Source of the DNA: Chalara sp. BL73
Taxonomy: Eukaryota > Ascomycota > Leotiomycetes > Helotiales
Direction of reading: 5' to 3'
Length of the DNA: 18,283 nt
NCBI GenBank assembly: GCA_918026815.1
Contig: CAKJVC010000112.1
Coordinates: forward strand, 1-18,283
In this document: positions 8,804 through 18,283 of the stretch, piece by piece
How the letters are laid out: each line of letters opens with the position of its first letter
How positions within the stretch are numbered: the stretch's first letter is position 1
Translations under genes and position numbers: made by a program
The notes under the pieces: model-generated
Databases searched by the model: none
What the model was told of the DNA's origin: nothing
The model's input: only the letters and a program-made list of their open reading frames with translations

Positions 8804-10053
8804 ACGTTAATAGCACGCGAATTCTTTAACGACATCTTTTTTACAGTGAGCGTAATAAGAAGACTTTTTTATAGCATTTACATTTTATAATATTGGAAAA
8901 TCCATTGTTTATTTTTCAGACTATTATACACTTTTTTGTATGCAACATCAATTCGCTATACTATTCTTCGAGCTAAAGAATCACTTGCGCTTAAACACTG
9001 ACCACAAGTTACTTCCAGCGAAATAGCGACCTGTTTTAAAGCTGCAAAAGCGAAGAAAGGCATATTGAAGAAAACGCTTGCGGAACTGTTTATTCCTTAG
9101 TATAGCACGAAGCTTCTTCTATTTTTCGACTAGATGAAATAGTGCTTAGGCTTAGGCGGTGGTTTGAAAACGGTATATCGCAAAATTGCAATTGAACTAT
9201 ATAGAAAAATCGAGAATAATAAAAGCAAGATAATGCTTATATCTTTAGCCACTTCAGAGCTGCGTGCTGTGCGTAGTATTAGCACAAAAGCTGAATACGA
9301 AGCTGGATTTCCTGATTAAGCAGTGTTGGACACTTTCTTACCGCTTGCTTAATCGGGGTTTTTATTCTTTACGCTATTTAGATCGAAGTTATTGCTTTAC
9401 GTTTATTACGTGACACTGTCGTTTACATTTTAAAGTCGACTATAAAGATACACGAACCTGATTGCTCCTTAAATTAGCTAGAATACTTTGCTCGGTAAGG
9501 CATTAGCAATACAATTCACTTTTTCGTAGTCCTTGCTTCGGGCCTTTCTGTAAAAAATAGTTCACCACCGTTTTAGTATAATAGCCCGTGCAACTTTTGT
9601 GTTTGCTGAATTTTACCAGCTAGCAAAAAATGCTAGTTAACAAAAGTACGTCCGATATATTCATTTATTGTTTTTTTCGATTTTTACAATAGCTGGCGAC
9701 AGAGAACTCGTCTTTTTTCGAAAAGGCTCGGCGAATAGTGTAAACCGCGGCGGCCGACCAAGGAATTATTTTCTTGAGGAGGCGAAAAAGCGTAGAACAG
9801 CAGCACGGGAGCAAAGCCGTAACTCCAAGCCGAGTCGCTATACGCCGGGGACATATCAGTTTATTTATTACTGTTTTTCGGAAGCAGAATCGAGTTTTAA
9901 CCGCCCTATTTCTATAGTAAAAATGAACAAAAGCTGGACGGGGCTACTTTAGATATCGCATCGGTTTTTCTTCGACTATATAGCGCCGATACTATTACTA
10001 CTTCTGATTATTCGGCCTAGAAAGATTCAGGGCCTATTATAACGACTGCTTAG
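8804..10053 (+). pseudogene. Long decayed reading frame ending in the telomere repeat, proximal copy
   Basis: I do not recognise this gene. One frame (2 modulo 3) runs about 415 codons with about 15 stops, mostly TAA/TAG. It reads AREFFNDIFFTVSVIRRLF, then SSEIATCFKAAKAKKGILK, then LGLGGGLKTVYRKIAIELY, then LATSELRAVRSISTKAEYE, and near the end TIAGDRELVFFRKGSANS, a basic stretch (EEAKKRRTAAREQSR) and KPSRYTPGTYQFIYY. The middle is hydrophobic (SGFLFFTLFRSKLLLYVYY). The last portion, from about 9641, is open. At 9921-9925 unit A has five A where unit B has six; unit B keeps the frame through TLDIASVFLRLYSADTITT. The frame then meets the telomere, whose first repeat supplies a TAG (10051-10053). 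It may be the 3' part of the gene at 3841-5513 split by the copia insertion. Confidence 0.45.
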
Positions 10054-10079
10054 GGTTAGGGTTAGGGTTAGGGTTAGGG

Positions 10080-10120
<41 letters not shown>

Positions 10121-10174
10121 GGTTAGGTTAGGGTTAGGGTTAGGGTTAGGGTTAGGGTTAGGGTTAGGGTTAGG
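10050..10174 (+). repeat. Internal (interstitial) telomeric tract
   Basis: About 21 TTAGGG units run in the same orientation as the chromosome end. Two are variants: TTTAGGG at 10098-10104 and TTAGG at 10123-10127. The left junction, GACTGC/TTAGGG, is identical to the one at the true terminus. The right junction is TTAGG/CTTTCG at 10174/10175, where unit B begins. Confidence 0.98.
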
Positions 10175-10880
10175 CTTTCGTTAGCTATCGAGCTTAGTAA
10201 ATGTTAACAGAAACTTTTAAGACACAGAAGCTGTAACATTTGCTACCGATTGCGGAATTTCCGATATTGCGTGTCAGTGCGAAGCTACTAACAAAGCTGC
10301 TATCTAAAGTGCAGCTACGTCCGGTATTGTCGTCGCTTGTAGTGCGAACGAGTTTTTCGACGTTATTACAGCCTACAGCGCTTTTTGTGGCAATGTACAA
10401 AGCTCTGCCGCTATCACGACGGTATTTGATACTCGTAGCAGCACGATTCAATTTAGTCTGTCGTTAGCTTCGTCGTCGATATTAAATATATTTACAACTT
10501 CCTTTATACTTTTTAGTACAGTTATTTCAATTTCTTTTTTTTGCCGGTTTTAAAAGCAACTTTGACTTTTTTTGATCTTGAAACTTTATTTCTAAAGCCG
10601 CGTGCGAGATTTGGACTTTAACGAGTGTAAAGCTGGGATTAGAGTTGCTGCGTTGCTAAGCGGCTTATTCTTAGTCGGCGCTGCTTTCTTTTTGGAAAGC
10701 GGTCTGTAAAACGTTTAAGTAGAACTGGCGATAAAAAACCAGCGAAGGCAAACTTAGGAAACGAAGAACAGAAACATGAAGTTGATAGTCAAAAGTGATT
10801 GATGAACTTAGAAGCAGAATGTCGGTAATAGATAAGGAGAAGAAAGACCTGAATGCCAAAAAGCTTTGAAGTTGTTTTGA
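10175..10880 (+). pseudogene. 5'-truncated CFEM membrane-protein gene (distal copy)
   Basis: The copy begins within the intron of the proximal gene, so it lacks the start codon, signal peptide and the first two Cys. It keeps the CFEM core (TDCGISDIACQC), the Ser/Thr-rich linker, the transmembrane segment and the basic tail. The two in-frame TAA codons are shared with the proximal copy. Added differences are one fewer T before the membrane segment (GGACTTTAACG), replacement of CAGTCTTTTT by CTTTTTTT in the linker, and shorter A-runs in the tail (AAAA for AAAAA, AAAAA for AAAAAA) that break the tail frame. The gene directly abuts telomeric repeat, so it cannot have its own promoter. Confidence 0.65.
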
Positions 10881-11070
10881 AGTTTTTTTTTTAAATTTAA
10901 ACGCTAGAATTACTTGCGAAATTGCAATCGATTATCAATTTGAGATGCATATAACGATTAAGTTAAAATGGATTTTCTTATAAAATTACTTGCAGGACTG
11001 TGAATTTTCTGTTTTGTTTATTAAAAAGAGCATCACATACTGACTCGCTATAAGTCAAAGAACTCTTTAT

Positions 11071-11648
11071 TTAGCATTCTAAAAATTTTGTAGACAGAAA
11101 GAAAGGAAGAATAAAAGCAAAAATGCACTTGCAAGTATATCTGTAAAAGAGCTTTTAATTCATTTTCTTGTACCGCGGTTGCCAGTTTAGATCATGAAAC
11201 TAGTCCCGCAAATGGCTGTATTGTAGCTGGCGTAAAGCTGCTGGCTTAAAAAGCTTTTTCTTATCTTTATCAAAACGCTCAGAGTGTTGCACGTTATTTT
11301 AATATTCACACCAAATTGAGTACAACCGATAGTATAGCGCTTTTTTATTCTACTGACAAGTCTTTTTTTGCTAAGACTGTTCTAGCTTCGTTCAAGATGC
11401 ATGCAAATTTCATGAACTCAAGAACATACAAGTAGTTTTCGTTAGTACAAAACTTGGAGTTCAGAAAATCAAAATGGACATTTTATAGTGTGCAATAGAA
11501 GGCTACTAGTACTGTAGTGCTTTATATACTTGTACTGTAATCGATCCGGGTTAGTGCGAAATGACTTAGCACATTTTCGCGCTAGGCTGCAAAGCTTTTC
11601 TTCACTTTAGAGCCCAGCGCAAGTAACAGCTTTAATTTAATTGATAAT
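11071..11648 (-). pseudogene. Unrecognised decayed reading frame, distal copy
   Basis: This is the counterpart of the minus-strand frame at 2959-3539. The variable patch overlaps its 5' end: the ATG is lost, and Lys, Asp, Gly and Glu codons of the proximal copy become TAA, GTT, TGC and TAA. The run at the frame change has four A rather than five. If the proximal frame is a gene, the distal copy is clearly more damaged. Confidence 0.25.
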
Positions 11649-11943
11649 TTATTTTTTCGTTTTATGTAAAGGTTTTAATATTCTTTTGTAGTAAATTTTT
11701 GCTTTTACTTTATTTTGCTTAGTACCGCTAAATCTCGTTAAGTAAGCTTAAATCCAATTACTAGAACGCTCGAGCGATAGCAGGACCACGTTTTTTACTA
11801 TAGAAAGCTTATTTTTAAGTACAGAATCAAAATGCGAAAGTAAGCTAAAACCAACATATCATTATGAAGCCTTTTAAATGCTTCGTATATCCGATTAGCA
11901 GCTTTTAAACTTCGGGATTGTAAATCAGCGAAGAATATTAGTA
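11649..11943. other. Spacer with the distal version of the variable patch
   Basis: Same position as 3540-3840 in unit A. Differences include GTACCGCT for TTTCTGTT, CCAATTACTAG for CTTACTTTTTAG, loss of CTC after CGAGCGAT, and ATATCATT for TATTCCTT. No gene is recognised. Confidence 0.6.
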
Positions 11944-13613
11944 TCGACTTAATATCTGTGCTTTTATCGAGTGCGCCGTTATTTACCGCTGTTTCTTACA
12001 CATAGAACACTTCACAAAAAGATTCAAGCTGCAAATAAACGACTAAAGTTACATTTTGATTTCAGAAACCGCCCGCGATATACTGCAAACTTTACACTTG
12101 AACGTGAAGAATTCTTTACGTTACATATAAATGGATTAAATATGTATTAACTAAGCTAACAAAGATAAGAAATGGCAACAAGTAAAAATTATGCGGCCTA
12201 TTTACTTCTAGGCGTTTACAACCTGTGTATTTCTTGCAGGAGCATGCGACTTTTCGTACATGCTTTTCCAATTTCTATTTATACTCAATTTAACTCCGCC
12301 ACCGCTCAGGCCGCTACGTGTAGTTATGTCTAGAAAAATCTTTTTCCAGAACTCTGGTCAAGCATTCTTGATTTACTTTTGGAGTATTAGCGACTTTTTG
12401 CAGATAATGACTTCCGGAAAGCTCTGAAAACCGCAACTGACAATTTTGTTTTTACCCGAGCGTAGATATACTAAAAGATTGTTTATTTCAACAATATTCA
12501 AATTGTTGCTGGAAACATTAGAATACTTTAGGATTTATTCTTTTTGCTTTATAAAATAGCTGTTAGACTCGAAATCGAAACCGTACTCGACGAACCAATG
12601 TTTTTAGAGCTTTATGCTTTTAATGTTATATACCGAGACTATGCGATGCAACAGCGTAAAGAAAATAAAAATTGGATACTTCTGCACGTCAAAGCTCAGA
12701 AATTGCTCAAAGCAACAGATTTTCGGGATAACAGTATTGCGCTTTCAACATTCGTAGAAAGATTGTACGATGAAATGCCCAATTTCTACAAAGAACTTCC
12801 AGTTGGAAATGTATTCACAATTATGTCGAAAAACATAATAAAGTGCACCGAAACACTTGATGTGTTCGCGAAGTTGACAAAACTTTGGCATTTGCTTGAT
12901 CGAGAATATAAATTAATGCTTTCGTAAACACCGGATTAGTCAAAAGCTCGGAAAAGCATACTATTACGATAGCCGGTTTTAGATACTGCATTTAATGCAG
13001 CCAACGATTTTCTGCATTGTCACATTGAGCGCACAGACATTTCTTTAGATCGGAAAAAGATATTAGCTGTTCGAAGCAGAACAATCAACACTATTACGTC
13101 AAAAGTCGAGCATAAATTTAAGCAATTCGGCCTAAGTATACCTTTGCTGCAAAGTCTAGCATTTCGCTAACACTGCGAACATTGAATAAACTATACGGCT
13201 CGAAAAAGTTTTCTAATAATTCAAAATGCGTGGACGCCTGAAAACTTAAAACTATTCTCGAATGCTATAATAGCTGCAATAACGGCTTCGTTTTCTGGTT
13301 AAACATTTTTACGTCCGACAATTTCTTAGGTCAACCGTTAAATAGCTTTTATAATAAGCTCGTGTTTACTATAAAATAAAAGAATAAGCACGAAACCGGA
13401 AAGAACTTTTGCATAATAAAAAACTATTGTATTTTTTATTTATTCCATTGTATTACGGTAGCTGGCGAAGAAGTATTCGGAAGTTGAAGCAATAAACAAG
13501 CATATGTGCTGAAAAGCGAATTGCATTCGAGAAAAAGAAAGAATTCGGACTGGTTCCTAGATCTGCTTAAAGAAAAGATATCATTTGTATACTTTATAGG
13601 TCGAAAGTGCTAG
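11944..13613 (+). pseudogene. Long decayed reading frame of unknown family, distal copy
   Basis: Copy of 3841-5513. The stretch free of stops at 12544-12927 is identical to 4442-4825 at the protein level. Differences are one-base homopolymer contractions, for example in the T-run at about 13304 and the A-run at about 13400. These move the downstream part out of the frame used in unit A. The family is unrecognised. Confidence 0.45.
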
Positions 13614-13777
13614 TTGTTTTAAAAAGTAGAAAAACGACATCGAGTAGTCGAGCAGTGCTACTAGCATGATTGGATGTATAGAAACAAAGTGGATTGAAGA
13701 GAAAGTAACGAAGACTATTTTGATTTTATTTAAAGTTTATTACTAAGTTAGCGGCCACTTAAGCAAGGCGGCTTTAT

Positions 13778-14043
13778 AAAATACTAAGTTTTAAGTAAAG
13801 TTATATATACTTATAGCACTTTTATTAAAATTCTTTAAATCTAATATTATTTCTTAGAGATTATAATATAATTTAGTTTTTTTATATAATAGAAATAAGG
13901 TTTAATTTATACTATTATAATCTATATTTTAAGTAAGAAATACTATAAGTTACTTTAGAAAAGAATAAATATATTATATATACTAGTTTTAATAGTAACT
14001 AAGTATATACTAAAATATTGTAAAGAAATAAAGTAAAATGTAG
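13778..14043. repeat. TpA-rich, RIP-like block, distal copy
   Basis: Counterpart of 5680-5945, with one fewer T in the longest T-run. No open frame and no recognisable family. Confidence 0.5.
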
Positions 14044-14460
14044 TAAAAACTACACCGCAAGCAAGAAAGTCAGGTAAGAAAAGTATATTCTGGATGCCTG
14101 CTATATCACATTTCGAGAAGAGCTATAACCTTACTCGGAACAACTAAAAACCCGCCCCGGAAACTATGACCCTGCAAGTCACATAACAGATCGATTAACT
14201 CTACTACAATATTATTGTCGGTTTACTGGCTAAATGCCGCGAATCATATAGTACTACGAATTCAATTAGTTCTGTTGTTGGTTTTATTTAATGTTGATTG
14301 TTGTAGAATTAATGTGCTATAGATAGAAGCACTTATAGTTACAGTTTCTAAAACGGTATAATATACTTATACATGTGACTTATAGTTACATAGCTATAAA
14401 TATTCCAATACTAAGCTAGCTTTAAAAGTCGAATAGAGCTATTTTTGATATTTATTGCTA
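14044..14460. other. Mixed-composition spacer and copia 3' flank, distal copy
   Basis: Counterpart of 5946-6364, differing by a single C (TTACTCGG for TTACTCCGG). No gene is seen. The second half may be the 3' untranslated region or LTR of the copia fragment. Confidence 0.35.
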
Positions 14461-16610
14461 TTAATATTCTGTTTGAATATCAGGCTTCTAATTAGTCAAT
14501 TTCCTTTTCTTTTTTAAATACTTAACTTATCCAATTACTTTCAAATCAATAAAATTCCTGTTTATTAGCTGTTTTAGGGCCTTGCATAGCTTACTTTTTA
14601 TTATAGTATTTACAGGATTAGTATCTCTATTAATCTACTTAATTTTATTGATTTATTTCTATTTATAAGCTTGTTATAAATATATAATATTAATTATTAG
14701 ACATTTCTTTTATATAGTTCCTAGTTGAACAAGATAGTTATATAATAACTTCAAATCAGTATACAAAGTTAAAAGAATACTCGTTTTTAGAACTCTGTCA
14801 AGTATTAATTTAATAGCTATACTAATATCAAATCTATATATTGTTTTATAGAGTTTAAAGGCTAGTATACTGTATATAACTCTTTTACACTTAATTGAGC
14901 TCTAATATATAACATTAGCTTAATTTATTATATCTATAAAAGTAATAATATAGCTAATTTGGGACAAGAGATTCTTATTATTAGTAAATGAAGTATTTAT
15001 AAATACTAGTAATTACAGTGTTTTTACATTTAATTTAACAAACTTCAGTCCTTTTATCAAGTTGCTTATTTGCTAGTTCAATTATTTATTTAGGAACTTT
15101 ATATCTTTTTCTACTAAGTTAATTACTTAGGTAGTAAAAGATAGATTAAATAACACTTCTAGTTAGTAAATGAAGGCTATATATACTCTTTTTGTACATT
15201 GAGTAATATATTGATCTTTTAGAGTAAAAATATATAAATAGCACTTCTAGAGCTAGTACTATTTGTCAGTATTAATTTGACAGGATTAATATTTTGGTAT
15301 TATTTCTTTTATATCAATATAATAGAACTATTGTTTAATAACTTAATTATACTGCTATTGAACTTGATTAGTATAGTTATAGTTAGTTGTTCTTATTTTT
15401 TAGCTGTAAACTTAGCTCTATTCAATTCCTGTTATTCTAACTTAGTAAACAATTTATTACTTAGAAATAAAGTATTATCTGTTTATAAGCTAACTAGGCC
15501 AAATAGCTTGTTACTAAATAATAAGTATAGATTGTAAGTTAATTAGTTTATATAGAGGTATTCTATATAGTAAAAGTAATAGGTTCAGAACTAGTAGTTT
15601 CTTACTTCTAATACTCTATATAGTAGTTTTACTACTTTTAGAACAGTGTTTTAATCAATTTGAAGCTATTCAACTAGCTTTATTAGCAGGTATATATAGA
15701 ACTGTCAATTTAGATTAGTTGTCAATTGTATATATACTTATAAAATATTATATAAGAATAACTATATATTAGGTAATACTATAGCTATAATATAAAAGAT
15801 TAATTACTAGCTAACTTATTGGATTGTTAGTAATTAGGTAAAAACAAGTTCTTTCTTATTATTATTATAGGTTTGAACAACTAATTTTAACTTTATAAAT
15901 GCTTTTAATATTCTCTAGTACTTAATTTTATTAATAAACCAAGAATTGAATATCTTAATACTAATTAGTATATTTAGTATAACTTGAAATATACTTTTTT
16001 CAAGTAACCTAATAACTTCTTTCTATTAAAATTCTCTAAATTAGCTTATAAGGCTTAGGTTTTCTTATAAATAAACAGTAATATCAAATATAGCAGTGAA
16101 GATTAGGTATTTTCTAGGTCTTTTTTTACTATATTTGATAAGTAGTGTAATTAAGGCTAGTTTTAGTATTATAACTGCTTTTAGTATTAATTTTACAGTT
16201 AATTTAGTATAAGCTTCTAGAATAGGAAAAGTATCTTGAAAAGTGTTACTATTTATAAAATATAGCTTAACTACTATAGATTGAAATTCAGTAGAGCTAC
16301 TATTTAGAAGTTCAACTATATAAGTTTTTCTTTTAATTATAAGTATATTATATAGCTTATTCTATTGGCTAGCTTAGCCTATATTTTTTTTGTACTATAT
16401 AAGAACTAGCAAATTCAGTAGCAGGTAGTTGACTTAGTTTTGTAGTCTATTATATATATTCAAAGCATTATTAATTTAATATTTAGAATATAGCTTTTAG
16501 ATCTTTACTATAGCTTTCTGAATTGTAGTAGTATATTATATAATAGTAGGTAATATAGTATCAGATTCTACTATTTATAGATAGGCTTTTATAGAGTAAA
16601 AGTTTTAATA
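14461..16610 (-). mobile_element. pol: Truncated, RIP-degraded Ty1/copia retrotransposon, distal copy
   Basis: Copy of 6365-8515 with the same reverse transcriptase and RNase H remnants, the same truncation point and the same nonsense codons; the one clear length change is one fewer A/T in a run near 15230. Identical decay in both copies shows that RIP acted before the unit was duplicated. The open plus-strand stretch at 15277-15537 is antisense. Confidence 0.88.
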
Positions 16611-16615
16611 TTAGT

Positions 16616-16713
16616 ACTCGACTAAAATTGCTTCTCGACTTTGAAATTGCTTTTAAGAGTTTTGAAATTGCTACTCGACTTTAAAAATTGCGGCTCGACT
16701 TGAAAACCGCTTT
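16616..16713 (+). repeat. Degenerate tandem repeat of about 20 bp, distal copy
   Basis: Same roughly five-copy CTCGACTTTGAAATTGCT-like array as at 8521-8618, with no difference seen. Confidence 0.7.
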
Positions 16714-16898
16714 TCTACGCTTTTTGCTAATCTTTACTAATATGCTTAATAAAGCTTAACGAGCACTTCTAAATTGCATTTTGGCTACTTTCCGATAAAA
16801 ACTATTTTAAAGTGTTTATTGAAAGTTTAAGATAAATAACGTGTTTTAGAAACGTAGTCGCGTTTTCTAATATAGAAAACTTGAAAAGATACGCGTTT

Positions 16899-18150
16899 AC
16901 GTTAATAGCACGCGAATTCTTTAACGACATCTTTTTTACAGTGAGCGTAATAAGAAGACTTTTTTATAGCATTTACATTTTATAATATTGGAAAATCCAT
17001 TGTTTATTTTTCAGACTATTATACACTTTTTTGTATGCAACATCAATTCGCTATACTATTCTTCGAGCTAAAGAATCACTTGCGCTTAAACACTGACCAC
17101 AAGTTACTTCCAGCGAAATAGCGACCTGTTTTTAAAGCTGCAAAAGCGAAGAAAGGCATATTGAAGAAAACGCTTGCGGAACTGTTTATTCCTTAGTATA
17201 GCACGAAGCTTCTTCTATTTTTCGACTAGATGAAATAGTGCTTAGGCTTAGGCGGTGGTTTGAAAACGGTATATCGCAAAATTGCAATTGAACTATATAG
17301 AAAAATCGAGAATAATAAAAGCAAGATAATGCTTATATCTTTAGCCACTTCAGAGCTGCGTGCTGTGCGTAGTATTAGCACAAAAGCTGAATACGAAGCT
17401 GGATTTCCTGATTAAGCAGTGTTGGACACTTTCTTACCGCTTGCTTAATCGGGGTTTTTATTCTTTACGCTATTTAGATCGAAGTTATTGCTTTACGTTT
17501 ATTACGTGACACTGTCGTTTACATTTTAAAGTCGACTATAAAGATACACGAACCTGATTGCTCCTTAAATTAGCTAGAATACTTTGCTCGGTAAGGCATT
17601 AGCAATACAATTCACTTTTTCGTAGTCCTTGCTTCGGGCCTTTCTGTAAAAAATAGTTCACCACCGTTTTAGTATAATAGCCCGTGCAACTTTTGTGTTT
17701 GCTGAATTTTACCAGCTAGCAAAAAATGCTAGTTAACAAAAGTACGTCCGATATATTCATTTATTGTTTTTTTCGATTTTTACAATAGCTGGCGACAGAG
17801 AACTCGTCTTTTTTCGAAAAGGCTCGGCGAATAGTGTAAACCGCGGCGGCCGACCAAGGAATTATTTTCTTGAGGAGGCGAAAAAGCGTAGAACAGCAGC
17901 ACGGGAGCAAAGCCGTAACTCCAAGCCGAGTCGCTATACGCCGGGGACATATCAGTTTATTTATTACTGTTTTTCGGAAGCAGAATCGAGTTTTAACCGC
18001 CCTATTTCTATAGTAAAAAATGAACAAAAGCTGGACGGGGCTACTTTAGATATCGCATCGGTTTTTCTTCGACTATATAGCGCCGATACTATTACTACTT
18101 CTGATTATTCGGCCTAGAAAGATTCAGGGCCTATTATAACGACTGCTTAG
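16899..18150 (+). pseudogene. Long decayed reading frame ending in the terminal telomere, distal copy
   Basis: Copy of 8804-10053. The last 117 codons (17764-18117) are fully open here because the A-run at 18015-18020 has six A rather than five. It ends in a TAG, then ten more codons (KDSGPIITTA) lead to a TAG made by the first TTAGGG repeat (18148-18150). Near 17130 it has five T where unit A has four, which breaks the upstream frame. Residues visible near the end include a basic stretch (EEAKKRRTAAREQSR) and KPSRYTPGTYQF. No family is recognised. The 88-codon minus-strand stretch over the same place is an antisense shadow. Confidence 0.45.
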
Positions 18151-18283
18151 GGTTAGGGTTAGGGTTAGGGTTAGGGTTAGGGTTAGGGTTAGGGTTAGGG
18201 TTAGGGTTAGGGTTAGGGTTAGGGTTAGGGTTAGGGTTAGGGTTAGGGTTAGGGTTAGGGTTAGGGTTAGGGTTAGGGTTAGG
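18147..18283 (+). repeat. Terminal telomere
   Basis: 22 perfect TTAGGG repeats plus a final TTAGG run to the end of the window. The G-rich strand is 5' to 3' toward the end, as required for a right-hand chromosome terminus. No variant repeats are present, unlike the internal tract. The true length is unknown because the sequence stops here. Confidence 0.98.

Larger units (their letters stand above)
2056..10049 (+). repeat. Subtelomeric unit A (proximal copy of the 8 kb tandem unit)
   Basis: From CTTTCGTTAGC at 2056 through GACTGC at 10049 the sequence recurs at 10175-18146 in the same orientation. By eye it is nearly identical, with the coordinate offset drifting from 8119 to 8095-8097 because of small homopolymer indels. 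Unit A is preceded by ordinary subtelomeric DNA (GAACA) and followed directly by telomeric repeats. The unit is a mosaic of a truncated gene, decayed reading frames and a copia fragment; no terminal inverted repeats or target-site duplications were seen. Confidence 0.97.
10175..18146 (+). repeat. Subtelomeric unit B (distal copy of the 8 kb tandem unit)
   Basis: This is the second copy of 2056-10049, with the internal telomeric tract on its left and the terminal telomere on its right. At 7972 bp it is 22 bp shorter than unit A, almost entirely through shorter homopolymers. It has no C-to-T or G-to-A excess relative to unit A, so RIP seen inside the unit predates the duplication. Confidence 0.97.

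Noticed and set aside
1927..10049. Reassigned genetic code with TAA/TAG read as Gln
   Set aside because: Many in-frame stops sit at plausible Gln positions, but CAA and CAG are used in the same frames, some stops replace Trp, TGA also occurs, and RIP or ordinary decay explains the pattern.
2056..10174. Telomere-targeted non-LTR retrotransposon (MoTeR-like) as the identity of the unit
   Set aside because: The only reverse transcriptase is a copia fragment with its RNase H end, on the minus strand and RIP-degraded; no non-LTR endonuclease or reverse transcriptase was seen.
10671..10859. 62-codon minus-strand stretch
   Set aside because: It is antisense to the membrane segment and basic tail of the CFEM gene and is open only because of homopolymer differences in this copy.
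17761..18027. 88-codon minus-strand stretch at the chromosome end
   Set aside because: It overlaps the better-supported plus-strand frame that extends far upstream and exists in both units.

Overview
The window is the right-hand end of a chromosome, most likely from a filamentous ascomycete fungus (Pezizomycotina). It ends in a pure TTAGGG array whose G-rich strand points outward. The sequence is very AT-rich, with TpA-rich blocks in which conserved Gln and Trp codons have become TAA or TAG. That pattern is expected of repeat-induced point mutation (RIP). The recognisable remnants are fungal: the N-terminal region of a telomere-linked RecQ helicase (TLH), a PRISE-like short-chain dehydrogenase, a CFEM membrane protein and a Ty1/copia polyprotein. 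The species was not identified, and no clearly intact gene was found.

Layout. Positions 1-406 hold the TLH remnant and about 470-1317 the mutated PRISE-like reductase. Positions 1318-1926 have no recognised gene. A CFEM-type gene with signal peptide, probable intron, transmembrane segment and basic tail runs from 1927 to 2765. Within it, at 2056, begins an 8.0 kb block that ends at 10049. The block is followed by 125 bp of internal telomeric repeat (10050-10174). It is then repeated in the same orientation (10175-18146) and capped by the terminal telomere (18147-18283).

Each 8 kb unit contains, in order: the CFEM gene (5'-truncated in the distal unit), a decayed minus-strand reading frame, a long decayed plus-strand frame, an AT-rich block, a truncated and RIP-degraded Ty1/copia element on the minus strand, a short array of about 20-bp repeats, and a second long decayed plus-strand frame that runs straight into the telomere repeat. 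The two long plus-strand frames may be parts of one gene split by the copia insertion, but this is unproven.

Two 8 kb units punctuated by telomeric tracts resemble yeast Y' arrays in architecture, and no known element of this content was recognised. The left boundary inside the CFEM gene suggests that a segment bounded by the telomere and an internal breakpoint was amplified, for example through a telomeric circle. By eye the units differ almost only by one-base homopolymer lengths, except for one transversion-rich patch of about 260 bp. Consensus error at a chromosome end must be considered when judging frameshifts.
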